DNA of 64,000 nucleotides from Parapedobacter pyrenivorans_A (GCF_041925275.1 NZ_JBHEUZ010000005.1:1-64000); one strand, 5' to 3'. Shown: positions 1 to 8,795, counted from the first letter of the stretch. Notes: generated from the sequence alone by a model not told the origin. Program-made: numbers and translations.

Positions 1-76
1 GCCTTTGGCTAACACTTCCTACTGCTAAGCGTGTTCGGGACTTGCACCCTAGAGTTATCGCCCATGCCGGGCGCAC
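1..76 (-). mobile_element. Group IIC intron, 5' end (partial, runs off the window)
   Basis: Read on the minus strand from position 76 leftwards, the sequence starts with GTGCGCCCGGCATGGG and continues with GGGTG, AAGTCCCGAAC and TTAGCC blocks. From memory, these match in order the first 80 or so bases of domain I of bacterial group IIC introns such as the Oceanobacillus iheyensis one. GTGCG is a canonical 5' splice site. The exon just upstream is a terminator hairpin followed by six T, which is the known insertion target of class C introns. The ribozyme body, reverse transcriptase gene and 3' end lie outside the window, so completeness cannot be judged. Confidence 0.82.
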
Positions 77-78
77 AT

Positions 79-114
79 AAAAAACGCCCCGGGTTCCTGA
101 ACCCGGGGCGTTTT
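79..114 (-). terminator. Rho-independent terminator of the tlpA-like gene
   Basis: A perfect 15-bp stem (81-95 with 100-114) and 4-base loop are followed on the minus strand by six T (84-79). It lies 30 bases after the stop of the thioredoxin-like gene. The group II intron begins two bases after the T run, so the terminator remains intact. Confidence 0.93.
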
Positions 115-143
115 CGATTTCGTTTTATTCCGTTACGTGCGGC

Positions 144-1277
144 TTACCGGAGTAGCGCCGCCAATGTCGTGTGGAGGTCTTCTCCCCGCAGGTTCTTCGC
201 GATGATCTTGCCTTCGGGATCAAGCAGGAAGTTAGCGGGAATACCTTGGATACCGTACAGCTCCACCACATCAGACTGCCACCACTTCAGCTCGGACACG
301 TGCGGCCAATCTTGCAAGCCATCGTCGTTGATGGCCTTCAGCCACGCGTCCTTTGCACCGGGTCGGTCGAGCGATACGCCGAACACGGTGAAATTCCTGT
401 CCTTAAACGCCTGGTAGGCCGCAACCACGTTGGGGTTTTCCTGCCGGCACGGACCACACCAGCTTGCCCAGAAGTCGACCAGTACATATTTACCCCGGAG
501 TGACGATAACGCAATCGGCGTGCCCGTGGTATCCGGCTGGCTAAACTCCGGAGCTGTGGCACCGATGTCCACCCGTTTCAAGGTTTCCAGTTGTAAAGCG
601 ATGGCTTTCCCTTTATCCGAATTTTTCAGTGCCGCCGATAGGCTATTGAATGCGGGTTCAATGACCTCCTGCGCGGGCTCCGACCCTACATAGGGCAGGA
701 GCAAATCGAGGCTGACCACGCTGGACGGATACTTGCCGATGTAGGCGAAATCTACCCCTTTCTGCTCTTCCTGGATAGCCATGGCTTCTGCCTGCAGGCC
801 TTGCATAAAGGCAGGGTCCTGCTTCTGCTCGTCCGGTGCGGCCATAAACCGCGTCATCACGTTCCCCATCTTGGCTTGCAAGGGGGCAATAGACTCGTTA
901 TACGCCGCAAAGTCTTTGTTTACCGCCCCGCCCCGCACGGATGCATTGACCAGCGAGTCAGCGGAGCTAACTTGGATAGCTCCCTTCTCGAGATAGAGTT
1001 CCAACCGATCGGGATCTTCCATCTGGCGGATATCACCTCCTTCGTGGGCAAGCAGTACCAAAGCCCGGGAGGGTGCAGCGACCGTGCCGTGGAATTTGAA
1101 TGCTCCCTCCGTCACCGTAGCCGAATCCAGCACCGCGCCGGTTGCCGTCCGGTAACTCAGGTATGCTTTCGCCGGTGCATTCAAGGCGCCCACCTTCGCC
1201 GTAACCGTAAAGTCCTCTTGCGCCCAAACAGCCAGCGGCAACGCAGCCACCGCCATCAAAACCCATTTCTTCATCAT
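144..1277 (-). CDS. TlpA-like thioredoxin-family protein with N-terminal DUF4369-like domain
   Basis: Predicted 377-residue exported thiol-disulfide oxidoreductase. Residues 1-20 form a signal peptide (MMKKWVLMAV start, cleavage after VWA). The middle resembles the DUF4369 domain that Bacteroidota fuse to thioredoxins. The C-terminal 130 residues are an AhpC/TSA-TlpA fold with WCGPC (Cys274, Cys277) and a cis-proline in GIPANF (about Pro347). By family it would reduce periplasmic disulfides, for instance during cytochrome c maturation; the substrate is not evident. ATG codons at 1292, 1277 and 1274 are possible starts; 1292 has the closer purine-rich site, 1277 gives the cleaner signal peptide. 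It is the last gene of the LemA/TPM run, 35 bases after the preceding stop. Confidence 0.88.
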   Translation of the reverse strand: MMKKWVLMAVAALPLAVWAQEDFTVTAKVGALNAPAKAYLSYRTATGAVLDSATVTEGAFKFHGTVAAPSRALVLLAHEGGDIRQMEDPDRLELYLEKGAIQVSSADSLVNASVRGGAVNKDFAAYNESIAPLQAKMGNVMTRFMAAPDEQKQDPAFMQGLQAEAMAIQEEQKGVDFAYIGKYPSSVVSLDLLLPYVGSEPAQEVIEPAFNSLSAALKNSDKGKAIALQLETLKRVDIGATAPEFSQPDTTGTPIALSSLRGKYVLVDFWASWCGPCRQENPNVVAAYQAFKDRNFTVFGVSLDRPGAKDAWLKAINDDGLQDWPHVSELKWWQSDVVELYGIQGIPANFLLDPEGKIIAKNLRGEDLHTTLAALLR

Positions 1278-1312
1278 ATCATTCTTTATCATTACCTTTC
1301 TACTATCCATAT

Positions 1313-2101
1313 TTACCATCGGCCACTGGCACCACCACCGCCGAAGCCGCCGCCTCCAAAACCCCCGAAGCCGCCGCCACCGCCGAATCCCCCACCGCCG
1401 CCGAAGCCACCGCCGCTGCCACCACGGCCCATACCGCTCAGCAACGTCCACCACAATAAATCGGAAGCACCACGGCCACCCATTACCTTGCCACCACCGC
1501 CACCACCGCGGCCAGACAGCGCTATAACGACAACAACGATGATAACGATTAAAATAAGGGAGCCGATACCGCCGTTACTTTCCTCTTTTTTGGGTTCGGC
1601 TTTATACTCGCCTTTTGTGTAGGCAATGAGGGCATCGGTCGCGCGGTCGATACCCGTAAAGTAATCCCCTTGCCGGAATGGTGGCTTGATTTCATTTTCG
1701 ATGATCCGGTAAGCAATCGCATCGGGCACGGCACCTTCCACACCATAGCCGGTTTGTATGGTCACCGCACGGTCGCCCAGTGCCACCAAGAGCAGGATAC
1801 CGTTGTCGTGCTCTTTGCCCCCGATGCCCCAACGCTGTGCCAGCCGCACGCCATAGTCGGCAACATCATATTGCCCCGTAGACTGCATCACGACCACCGC
1901 AATCTGCGTGGACGTGCTGTCGTCAAAGGCCACCAGTTTCCGCTCCAACCGTTCTACGTCGGCAGCGGAAAGCGTATTGGTGTAATCGTTGACAAGTTTA
2001 TTGGGAGTTGCCGGGAAATCCTGCGCATCCACACTCGTCACGCTCCCAAGCAACAAAACACATATGACTGTCGTTATAAAATACTTAATCATCTTTACCA
2101 T
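1313..2101 (-). CDS. TPM-domain membrane protein with Gly-rich tail (YgcG-like)
   Basis: 262 residues: signal peptide (about 1-27), a TPM domain (about 30-150, formerly DUF477), one transmembrane helix (about 177-194, IVIIVVVVIAL), then a tail of about 65 residues that is largely glycine with scattered phenylalanine and arginine. The lumenal TPM fold is linked in other organisms to photosystem repair or phosphatase activity, but the bacterial role is unclear. The gene overlaps the stop of the upstream TPM gene (ATG at 2101 or 2092), which indicates translational coupling. The Gly-rich tail explains the long proline-rich open frame on the other strand. Confidence 0.85.
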   Translation of the reverse strand: MVKMIKYFITTVICVLLLGSVTSVDAQDFPATPNKLVNDYTNTLSAADVERLERKLVAFDDSTSTQIAVVVMQSTGQYDVADYGVRLAQRWGIGGKEHDNGILLLVALGDRAVTIQTGYGVEGAVPDAIAYRIIENEIKPPFRQGDYFTGIDRATDALIAYTKGEYKAEPKKEESNGGIGSLILIVIIVVVVIALSGRGGGGGGKVMGGRGASDLLWWTLLSGMGRGGSGGGFGGGGGFGGGGGFGGFGGGGFGGGGASGRW

Positions 2102-2525
2102 CGCCGAAGGCTATGTCATTAGGCAGCTCATTCACATCGTCATCTTGCCGTGGGAAGAAGTGCTGCAGCTGCTCCCCGGCATGTTTAATCCCTTCAATCA
2201 GTCCCTGTACCAGATCGCCCCGCTTGAAATGTTCCAGCATCAGCTCTTTGGTTTCCTCCCAAAAACCGGCAGCAACCTTGGCATGAATACCTGTATCTCC
2301 AATGATCGCAAACTGATGGTCATCGGTAGCGATATAAATCAGCACGCCGTTCCTCAAGGCAGTTTTGTCCATGCCCAATCGGTGGAAATATACAGCAGCC
2401 CGCTCCATGGGCTCTCCTTTGCATCGAGGCTCAACGGCCAAGCGTATTTCGCCGGATGTATAACCTTCCGCCACTTGGATGGCGTGTACGATGGCCTCTT
2501 GTTGCCCTTCGGTAAATTGGTGCAT
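2085..2525 (-). CDS. TPM-domain protein, soluble
   Basis: 146 residues made almost entirely of a TPM domain, with no signal peptide or membrane helix, so probably cytoplasmic or membrane-associated through its partner. The ATG at 2525 follows the LemA stop by one base (TAATATG arrangement) and is preferred to an upstream start inside lemA. A pair of TPM proteins, one soluble and one anchored, behind LemA is a recurring Bacteroidota arrangement. The molecular function is unknown. Confidence 0.85.
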   Translation of the reverse strand: MHQFTEGQQEAIVHAIQVAEGYTSGEIRLAVEPRCKGEPMERAAVYFHRLGMDKTALRNGVLIYIATDDHQFAIIGDTGIHAKVAAGFWEETKELMLEHFKRGDLVQGLIEGIKHAGEQLQHFFPRQDDDVNELPNDIAFGDGKDD

Positions 2526-2526
2526 A

Positions 2527-3108
2527 TTAAAATTGTACTTCAGGAGCTTTATCAGCCCCTGCCTCTGCGGTGAAATAACCTTTTTGCTTAAAACCAAAAA
2601 GGCCGGCGGTGATATTATTTGGGAACCGCCTTACCGATGAGTTGTATTCTTGGGTGGCTTCGTTGAATGCCCGCCGTTCGGTACTGATGCGGTTTTCAGT
2701 GCCTTCTAATTGTGCTTGCAGTTCGAGGAAATTCTGGTTGGCCTTCAGCTCCGGGTAGCGTTCCACGGTAACCAGCAAACGCCCCAACGATTGCGATAGC
2801 GCATCTTGCGACTGCTGGAACTGCTGGATGGCTTCTGGAGTCAGGTTTTCGGGGTCTACCGTTACCGAAGATGCCTTTGCACGCGCTTCGATTACCTGGG
2901 TGAGGGTTTCCTGTTCGAAATTTGCCGCCCCTTTTACGGTATTGACAAGGTTGGGGATCAGGTCGGCCCGCCGTTGGTAAGCATTCTCTACCTGCGCCCA
3001 TTTGCCTTTTACATTCTCTTCGAGGTTTACGAGGGTGTTGTAACCGCACGAGCTAAATGACAGGGCAGCAAAAAGCCCCACCAGTGCCACGAATAATCTT
3101 CTCTTCAT
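2527..3108 (-). CDS. lemA: LemA family lipoprotein
   Basis: 193 residues. The N-terminus has a lipoprotein signal with lipobox FSSC (Cys near residue 20), followed by the LemA helical domain with the family stretch RRADLIPNLVNTVKG and a following coiled helical region. LemA proteins are small membrane-anchored helical-bundle proteins of unsettled function, usually next to TPM-domain genes, as here. The ATG at 3108 (MKRRLF) starts a proper lipoprotein signal; an in-frame ATG seven codons upstream is less likely. First gene of a four-gene minus-strand run ending with the TlpA-like gene. Confidence 0.92.
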   Translation of the reverse strand: MKRRLFVALVGLFAALSFSSCGYNTLVNLEENVKGKWAQVENAYQRRADLIPNLVNTVKGAANFEQETLTQVIEARAKASSVTVDPENLTPEAIQQFQQSQDALSQSLGRLLVTVERYPELKANQNFLELQAQLEGTENRISTERRAFNEATQEYNSSVRRFPNNITAGLFGFKQKGYFTAEAGADKAPEVQF

Positions 3109-3165
3109 ATTGATTGATTTTAAATGCATAATGCCACTAATTTAATACTTTGATTGCAAAATTTA

Positions 3166-3173
3166 TACCTTTG
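3166..3173 (+). promoter_or_regulatory. Bacteroidota -7 element (TACCTTTG) before FAD dehydrogenase
   Basis: Exact TAnnTTTG match 33 bases before the ATG at 3207. A TTTG lies at 3149-3152, closer than the usual 19-20 base gap. Confidence 0.55.
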
Positions 3174-3206
3174 TTACACTTCGGGATAAAAACCCGACAT
3201 CATTAC

Positions 3207-4748
3207 ATGCAGCAAGAACTCGAATTAAGCGTTCTCCCCGAGCGGATCTCAGATGAAACACACCTTTTGCAAGCGGGTGCGGCGAAACTTAATATTGCCG
3301 TTGAACGTGTGAAGGGCTTGAAAATCCGTAAGCGCTCCATCGATGCGCGCGGGAAGCGTGTGGTATTCCGGGTCCGCATTATCTTTTATATCGATGAGCT
3401 ACCCGCGCCCGACATTTCGCCCGTAAACTATGCCAATGTAGCAGCCGCCCCACCCGTCATCATCGTCGGTGCCGGACCCGCAGGCCTATTTGCGGCCTTG
3501 CGCTGCTTGGAAAAGGGCCTCCGTCCAATAGTGGTGGAGCGCGGTAAAAGCGTGCAGGAACGACGGCGCGATCTGGCAGTGCTGAATAGGGACGGCGTTG
3601 TAAACTCCGACTCGAATTACTGCTTTGGCGAAGGTGGGGCCGGTACGTATTCCGATGGCAAGCTGTATACCCGATCCAATAAGCGGGGCGACGTGCAGCA
3701 GGTGCTAGCCGTTTTCGTAGCCCATGGCGCCACGGAAGATATCCTGGTGGATGCCCGCCCCCATATTGGCACCAACAAACTGCCTCATATTATCCAGAAT
3801 ATCCGGCACACCATTTTAGATCATGGCGGCGAAATCTATTTCAACAGCCGCGTAACCGACGTGCTGCAAAAGGCAGGCAGCGTTACGGGTGTGGAACTTG
3901 CCTCCGGCGAACAACTCCTGGCCAACCACGTGATCTTGGCTACGGGACATTCCGCCCGGGATATTTTCGAACTATTCCACCGCAAGCGGTGGCTGGTGGA
4001 ACCCAAGCCGTTTGCCCTCGGGGTGCGTATTGAGCATCCACAGGAAATCATCGATCAGGCCCAGTACCACTGCTTGGTGCGGAGCGAACACCTGCCACCA
4101 GCCTATTACAGCTTGGTAGACCAAGTGGAAGACCGCGGCGTATTTTCCTTCTGCATGTGCCCGGGTGGCGTCATCGCGCCTTGCGCAACAGACAAGGGCG
4201 AAGTAGTAGTGAACGGCTGGTCGCCCTCCAAACGCAACAACCCCTACGCCAATTCGGGCACAGTGGTGCAGGTGAACCTGGAAGATATTCCACAGGTAGC
4301 ACGCTATCCATTCGCACTGATGGATTTCCAGCATGAGGTGGAGGAGCGTGCCTACGTATTGGGAGGCGGTAACCTAGTAGCACCGGCCCAGCGCATGGTC
4401 GATTTCGTGGAAGGCAAATTGTCCAACAGCTTGCCCGTCAACTCGTACAAGCCAGGCACCAAGAGTGTACCCCTTGTCGACGTACTACCCGCCTTTATCC
4501 ACGACGCACTACGGAAAGCACTCCCGTTGTTCGGCAAGAAAATGAAGGGCTACTACACCAATGAGGCGGTACTTGTAGGGGTAGAATCGCGCACGTCTTC
4601 GCCTATACGTATACCGAGGGACCGCGTCACCCTGCAGCATCCGCAAATGAGCGGACTATACCCGTGCGGCGAGGGGGCCGGCTATGCCGGAGGGATTGTG
4701 TCCGCAGCAATTGACGGGATAAACTGTGCGGATGCGATAACACGATAA
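3207..4748 (+). CDS. FAD-dependent oxidoreductase (COG2509-type dehydrogenase)
   Basis: 513 residues. Residues 1-80 form the ferredoxin-like N-terminal domain typical of this family, followed by a dinucleotide-binding motif GAGPAG (about 88-93), ERGKS, and the Tyr/Ser-rich FGEGGAGTYSDGKLYTR stretch. The C-terminus has YPCGEGAGYAGGI, a second flavin-contacting motif. Annotated elsewhere as an uncharacterised NAD(FAD)-utilising dehydrogenase; the substrate is unknown. Start chosen at MQQELEL, because the preceding 19 codons overlap the promoter region and have no family counterpart. Monocistronic, divergent from lemA. Confidence 0.88.
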   Translation: MQQELELSVLPERISDETHLLQAGAAKLNIAVERVKGLKIRKRSIDARGKRVVFRVRIIFYIDELPAPDISPVNYANVAAAPPVIIVGAGPAGLFAALRCLEKGLRPIVVERGKSVQERRRDLAVLNRDGVVNSDSNYCFGEGGAGTYSDGKLYTRSNKRGDVQQVLAVFVAHGATEDILVDARPHIGTNKLPHIIQNIRHTILDHGGEIYFNSRVTDVLQKAGSVTGVELASGEQLLANHVILATGHSARDIFELFHRKRWLVEPKPFALGVRIEHPQEIIDQAQYHCLVRSEHLPPAYYSLVDQVEDRGVFSFCMCPGGVIAPCATDKGEVVVNGWSPSKRNNPYANSGTVVQVNLEDIPQVARYPFALMDFQHEVEERAYVLGGGNLVAPAQRMVDFVEGKLSNSLPVNSYKPGTKSVPLVDVLPAFIHDALRKALPLFGKKMKGYYTNEAVLVGVESRTSSPIRIPRDRVTLQHPQMSGLYPCGEGAGYAGGIVSAAIDGINCADAITR

Positions 4749-4752
4749 AAAA

Positions 4753-4784
4753 TTTGAAAATAAGGCGGACCAACATTACATTTG
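4753..4784 (+). promoter_or_regulatory. Promoter of tRNA-Gly
   Basis: TTTG (4753-4756), 20 bases, TACATTTG (4777-4784): a full Bacteroidota sigma-A promoter ending 12 bases before the mature tRNA 5' end. Confidence 0.75.
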
Positions 4785-4796
4785 TGGAAAATTCAA

Positions 4797-4869
4797 GCGA
4801 AAGTAGCTCAGTTGGTAGAGCATCAGCTTCCCAAGCTGAGGGTCGCGAGTTCGAATCTCGTCTTTCGCT
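4797..4869 (+). tRNA. tRNA-Gly (anticodon CCC)
   Basis: A 73-base cloverleaf: 7-bp acceptor stem GCGAAAG/CTTTCGC, D stem GCTC/GAGC, anticodon stem TCAGC/GCTGA with loop TTCCCAA (anticodon at 4830-4832), T stem GCGAG/CTCGT with TTCGAAT loop, and discriminator T. CCA is not encoded. Reads GGG codons. Confidence 0.97.
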
Positions 4870-4950
4870 CTTTAATACCTCTCCGCGATCCGTTAGCTAC
4901 TTGGCCTGTACAAATTTTGCCGAACTTTTTCTGTCGACGAAAGGAGCGTG

Positions 4951-6279
4951 TTATTGCAATCCTTCTTCCACCAAATGCTCCACGTATTGGCGCACAGTAT
5001 CGTTGTCGAAGCGGCTGGTTACATCAAATGCAAATGCATGTATCAATAGGATTCTCGCTTGTGCTTCACTGATTCCCCTGGCCCTTAGGTAAAACAGCGC
5101 ATCATTGTCAAACTGGCCGATGGTACATCCGTGGCTGCATTTTACATCATCCGCGAAAATCTCTAGCTGTGGTTTGGTATAAACCGCTGATTTCTCACCG
5201 ATAAGTAGGTTGTTGTTTTGCTGGAAAGCGTTGGTCTTCTGTGCATCCAGACGCACGAATATCTTGCCGTTGAACACAGCCGTAGAGGTATCCTGCGTGA
5301 TATTCTTGTACCATTCGTAGCTTTCGCAATGCGGCTTCATATGGTCCACAATGGTATGGTTATCTACAAACTGGCTACCTGCCGTAAGCGCGATACCATA
5401 CAGGTGGCTTTCCACCTCGCTATCACCGAGCCGTACATTAATGTTGTTACGCACGAATGCCGAACCAGGAAACGAGCAATTGTAGTTGTTATAGAGACTG
5501 TGCTTTTCCTGGTGTATCTCCGTGTGATTGATGTAACTGCTCTGAGGTCCGGCTACCTGCAGGTAGTAATGCTGTAGCTTCGCATTTTCGCGTACCATAA
5601 CCTCCGTTACCTGGTTACTTAGGCTGCGCGCTGCCGATTCTTCCGTTACGAAAGACTCGATAATCTCCGCTTCGGCAAAAGCACCCATCACATACAGGTT
5701 ACGCGTTTGGCTAAACAGCGGACTGGCCGATGCAGCGACATGGATGACATGGATAGGCCGCTGGAGTTGGGTATTCTTGCCCACCTCGATAAACACGCCC
5801 GATGTGAATGCCGCCGTATTCAATGCCACAAATGGATTATCCGTCTTATCGGCAAAGGCAGTGAAATATTTGGCAAAGCAAAGCCGCTCGAACGCCTGAT
5901 CAATGGGCATGATCTGCAGGCCGGGGATTGCCTCATGCGAAGACAGCTCGCTGCTGTATTGCCCATTTATCAACACCACGCGGTGCGCGTCGAGATCGGG
6001 GATACGTGCTTTCTCCAACGCTGTGTCTGCAGAAAATGTTTCGGCCTCCAATGCGTACGCCTGGTTGACCAATGGTTGCACATTGGTATATTTCCAGTCC
6101 TCATTTTTTACAGTAGGGAAACCCGTAGCTTTGAAACGTTCCAAGGCCTGTTTGCGAATTTCGCCCACCGATCCCGGATTCCCGGCCAACAGGCGTTCGC
6201 CCGCCGTTTTCATCAATTGGGTATATAATGAATCGCTCGTTTGTGTAATCATGGTATCTGTTGCCACTTCATCCAACAT
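4951..6279 (-). CDS. sufD: Fe-S cluster assembly protein SufD
   Basis: 442 residues with the SUF core beta-helix (UPF0051 family) in the C-terminal half, including the conserved DVKCSHGCTIGQ stretch near residue 370 and the following RGI motif. SufD pairs with SufB and SufC to form the scaffold SufBCD that assembles and delivers Fe-S clusters in the cytoplasm. The ATG at 6279 is supported by an AGGAG site five bases upstream. Last gene of sufB-sufC-sufD, 32 bases after sufC. SufS and SufE are not next to it in this window. Confidence 0.95.
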   Translation of the reverse strand: MLDEVATDTMITQTSDSLYTQLMKTAGERLLAGNPGSVGEIRKQALERFKATGFPTVKNEDWKYTNVQPLVNQAYALEAETFSADTALEKARIPDLDAHRVVLINGQYSSELSSHEAIPGLQIMPIDQAFERLCFAKYFTAFADKTDNPFVALNTAAFTSGVFIEVGKNTQLQRPIHVIHVAASASPLFSQTRNLYVMGAFAEAEIIESFVTEESAARSLSNQVTEVMVRENAKLQHYYLQVAGPQSSYINHTEIHQEKHSLYNNYNCSFPGSAFVRNNINVRLGDSEVESHLYGIALTAGSQFVDNHTIVDHMKPHCESYEWYKNITQDTSTAVFNGKIFVRLDAQKTNAFQQNNNLLIGEKSAVYTKPQLEIFADDVKCSHGCTIGQFDNDALFYLRARGISEAQARILLIHAFAFDVTSRFDNDTVRQYVEHLVEEGLQ

Positions 6280-6311
6280 AGCCGCTCCTTTTCTAATTCA
6301 AAAAACGTTGA

Positions 6312-7064
6312 TTAGGCGTCGACTGTCTCTTTTATCCAGTCGTATCCCTTCTCTTCCAATTCCAATGCAAGTTCTTTGGTACCCGAACGGACGATACGGC
6401 CGTTATAGAGGACGTGCACGAAATCGGGCACAATGTATTCCAGCAATCGCTGGTAGTGAGTAATCACAATAAACGCATTGCTTTCCGACCGCAGCTGGTT
6501 TACGCCGTTTGCCACAATCCGGAGGGCATCGATATCCAACCCCGAATCGGTTTCGTCCAAGATGGACAATTTGGGCTCCAGCATCGCTAGCTGGAGAATC
6601 TCGTTGCGTTTCTTCTCCCCACCCGAAAAACCTTCGTTCAACGAGCGATTGGCCAACTTGGCGTCAAACTCCACCAATTTCTGCTTCTCTTTGACCTTAT
6701 TCAGGAACTCCCGCGCCTCTATCGGCGGCAACCCCTTATAAGCTCGTATTTCATTCAGCGCCGTTTTCAGGAAGTTGATGTTCGATACGCCCGGTATCTC
6801 AACGGGGTATTGGAACGCTAAAAACAGCCCTTCACGGGCACGGTCTTCGGGAGAAAGCTCCAACAGGTCCAAACCATCCAGCAACACTTCCCCATCCGTT
6901 ACTTCGTAGGCGTCCCTTCCGGCCAATACATTTCCCAAGGTGCTTTTCCCTGAGCCGTTAGGGCCCATGATGGCGTGCACTTCGCCGGCCTTCACTTCGA
7001 GGTCTAAGCCTTTTAATATCGCTTTATCTTCTACTGATGCGTGTAAATTCTTGATACTTAACAT
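6312..7064 (-). CDS. sufC: Fe-S cluster assembly ATPase SufC
   Basis: 250-residue ABC ATPase without membrane partner: Walker A GPNGSGKST (about 35-43), signature FSGGEKKRNEI, Walker B LSILDETDSGLD, and a switch histidine in VITHYQR. The FSGGEKKR and DETDSGLD forms are specific to SufC. It energises conformational change of the SufBCD scaffold. Located 33 bases after sufB. Confidence 0.97.
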   Translation of the reverse strand: MLSIKNLHASVEDKAILKGLDLEVKAGEVHAIMGPNGSGKSTLGNVLAGRDAYEVTDGEVLLDGLDLLELSPEDRAREGLFLAFQYPVEIPGVSNINFLKTALNEIRAYKGLPPIEAREFLNKVKEKQKLVEFDAKLANRSLNEGFSGGEKKRNEILQLAMLEPKLSILDETDSGLDIDALRIVANGVNQLRSESNAFIVITHYQRLLEYIVPDFVHVLYNGRIVRSGTKELALELEEKGYDWIKETVDA

Positions 7065-7097
7065 GATAATTTCACTACTCTTCTTCCATTTAAATGA

Positions 7098-8549
7098 TTA
7101 GCCCACACTTCCTTCAAGCGATATGGCTAACAACTTCTGTGCCTCCACGGCAAACTCCATGGGCAGTTGGTTCAGCACCTCCTTGGCGTACCCATTCACA
7201 ATCAGCCCCACAGCCTTTTCCGGGTCGATACCGCGCTGCGTAAGGTAAAACAGCTGGTCCTCACCGATCTTGGAGGTCGTTGCTTCATGTTCCAGCGTTG
7301 CCGCTTTATTCCTGTTTTCGATATACGGGAAGGTATGCGCTCCGCAGCGATCACCGATCAATAAGGAATCACATTGGGTAAAATTCCGGGCATTCTCGGC
7401 TCCGGGGGCAATTTTCACCAATCCGCGGTAGCTATTGTGGCTCACGCCGGCCGATATGCCCTTTGATATGATTTTACTCCGTGTGTTCTTACCGAGATGG
7501 ATCATCTTGGTTCCGGTATCGGCTACCTGTTTGTTGCGGGTAAGCGCCACCGAATAAAACTCGCCTACGGAATGGTCGCCCTTCAGGATGACACCGGGAT
7601 ACTTCCACGTGATTGCGGAGCCTGTTTCTACCTGTGTCCAAGATATCTTGGCATGGTCGCCCTTGCAGATACCACGCTTGGTGACAAAATTGTAGATACC
7701 CCCTTTGCCATCCTTATCGCCGGGATACCAGTTCTGCACCGTTGAATACTTGATTTCCGCATCCTTCAGTGCTACCAACTCTACGACTGCGGCATGCATC
7801 TGGTTTTCATCGCGCATCGGCGCAGTACACCCTTCCAGGTAGCTCACATAGGCACCTTCGTCGGCAATGATCAAGGTACGCTCAAACTGCCCGGTGTTTT
7901 CCGCGTTGATACGGAAATACGTGGAAAGCTCCATAGGGCACCGCACGCCTTTGGGGATATACACGAAAGACCCATCGGAGAAGACAGCAGAGTTGAGCGC
8001 GGCATATACATTGTCTGTTTGCGGCACTACCGTGCCGAGGTATTGCTTCACCAATTCGGGATGTTCCTGTACAGCCTCGCCAAATGAAGAGAAAATAACC
8101 CCCTGCTCTTTCAGCTTTTCGCGGAACGTGGTTTTTACCGATACGCTATCGAATACTGCATCTACCGCCACCACGCCGGCCAGCACTTTCTGCTCATTCA
8201 GTGGAATCCCCAATTTCTCGAACGTCGCAATTAACTCCGGGTCCACCTCGTCCATGCTGTTCAGTTTAGGTTTTGCCTTGGGTGCGGCGTAATACGAGAT
8301 ATCCTGGAAATCGACATCGGGATTCTCAAAGTTCTGCCAGGTGGGCATGTCCATTTGCAGGAAATGCTTCAACGCTTTCAGCCGCCATTCCAGCAACCAT
8401 TGGGGTTCATTCTTCTTGGCAGAAATCAACCGCACGGTATCTTCATTAAGCCCCTTAGGGGCAATATCCATTTCGATATCCGTGGAAAATCCATATTTAT
8501 ATTCTTCGAGCGCAAGCTCTTTTAACAACGCGTCATCTTTTGTACTCAT
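7098..8549 (-). CDS. sufB: Fe-S cluster assembly protein SufB
   Basis: 483 residues, the normal SufB length. The C-terminal UPF0051 core includes the NARNFTQCDSLLIG and ENRNKAATLEHEATTSKIGEDQLFYL segments of SufB, with the invariant glutamate/histidine region. SufB is the scaffold subunit on which clusters are built. Start set at MSTKDDALL; a start five codons upstream is less likely. A TAACTTTG promoter element lies at 8609-8616. First gene of the suf operon. Confidence 0.96.
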   Translation of the reverse strand: MSTKDDALLKELALEEYKYGFSTDIEMDIAPKGLNEDTVRLISAKKNEPQWLLEWRLKALKHFLQMDMPTWQNFENPDVDFQDISYYAAPKAKPKLNSMDEVDPELIATFEKLGIPLNEQKVLAGVVAVDAVFDSVSVKTTFREKLKEQGVIFSSFGEAVQEHPELVKQYLGTVVPQTDNVYAALNSAVFSDGSFVYIPKGVRCPMELSTYFRINAENTGQFERTLIIADEGAYVSYLEGCTAPMRDENQMHAAVVELVALKDAEIKYSTVQNWYPGDKDGKGGIYNFVTKRGICKGDHAKISWTQVETGSAITWKYPGVILKGDHSVGEFYSVALTRNKQVADTGTKMIHLGKNTRSKIISKGISAGVSHNSYRGLVKIAPGAENARNFTQCDSLLIGDRCGAHTFPYIENRNKAATLEHEATTSKIGEDQLFYLTQRGIDPEKAVGLIVNGYAKEVLNQLPMEFAVEAQKLLAISLEGSVG

Positions 8550-8608
8550 AGCATGCCTCCACAACGGGTCAATAAGCGCCCAGGCTTACCGCCTGGCTTT
8601 TCGAGATG

Positions 8609-8616
8609 CAAAGTTA
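8609..8616 (-). promoter_or_regulatory. -7 element (TAACTTTG) of the suf operon
   Basis: TAnnTTTG on the minus strand about 60 bases before the sufB start. No well-spaced upstream TTTG was seen. Confidence 0.5.
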
Positions 8617-8774
8617 CGATTAAAGTGGCAATAAACCTCGCCTATTGGCAGCTCATTTCCGAGAATGCACCCGCTTTTCATATTTTTACAAATCAGTGAT
8701 AATGAACGGGATTCGTACAGTAGTCCGCGTTACCAAGATTTTCCAACAGACAATATGGAAAATAAATTGTACTA

Positions 8775-8795
8775 TTGCCAAATATAATTTGGCAA
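8775..8795. promoter_or_regulatory. Perfect inverted repeat upstream of Lrp-family gene, likely operator
   Basis: Arms TTGCCAAAT and ATTTGGCAA flank ATA, giving 9-bp perfect arms. It lies 41 bases before the regulator start and within the sufB/regulator divergent region. The AT-rich dyad is of the kind bound by Lrp/AsnC proteins; binding is inferred. Confidence 0.55.

Noticed and set aside
801..1622. Long plus-strand frame rich in proline
   Set aside because: It is the shadow of the Gly-rich tail of the minus-strand TPM protein; no start signal or domain.
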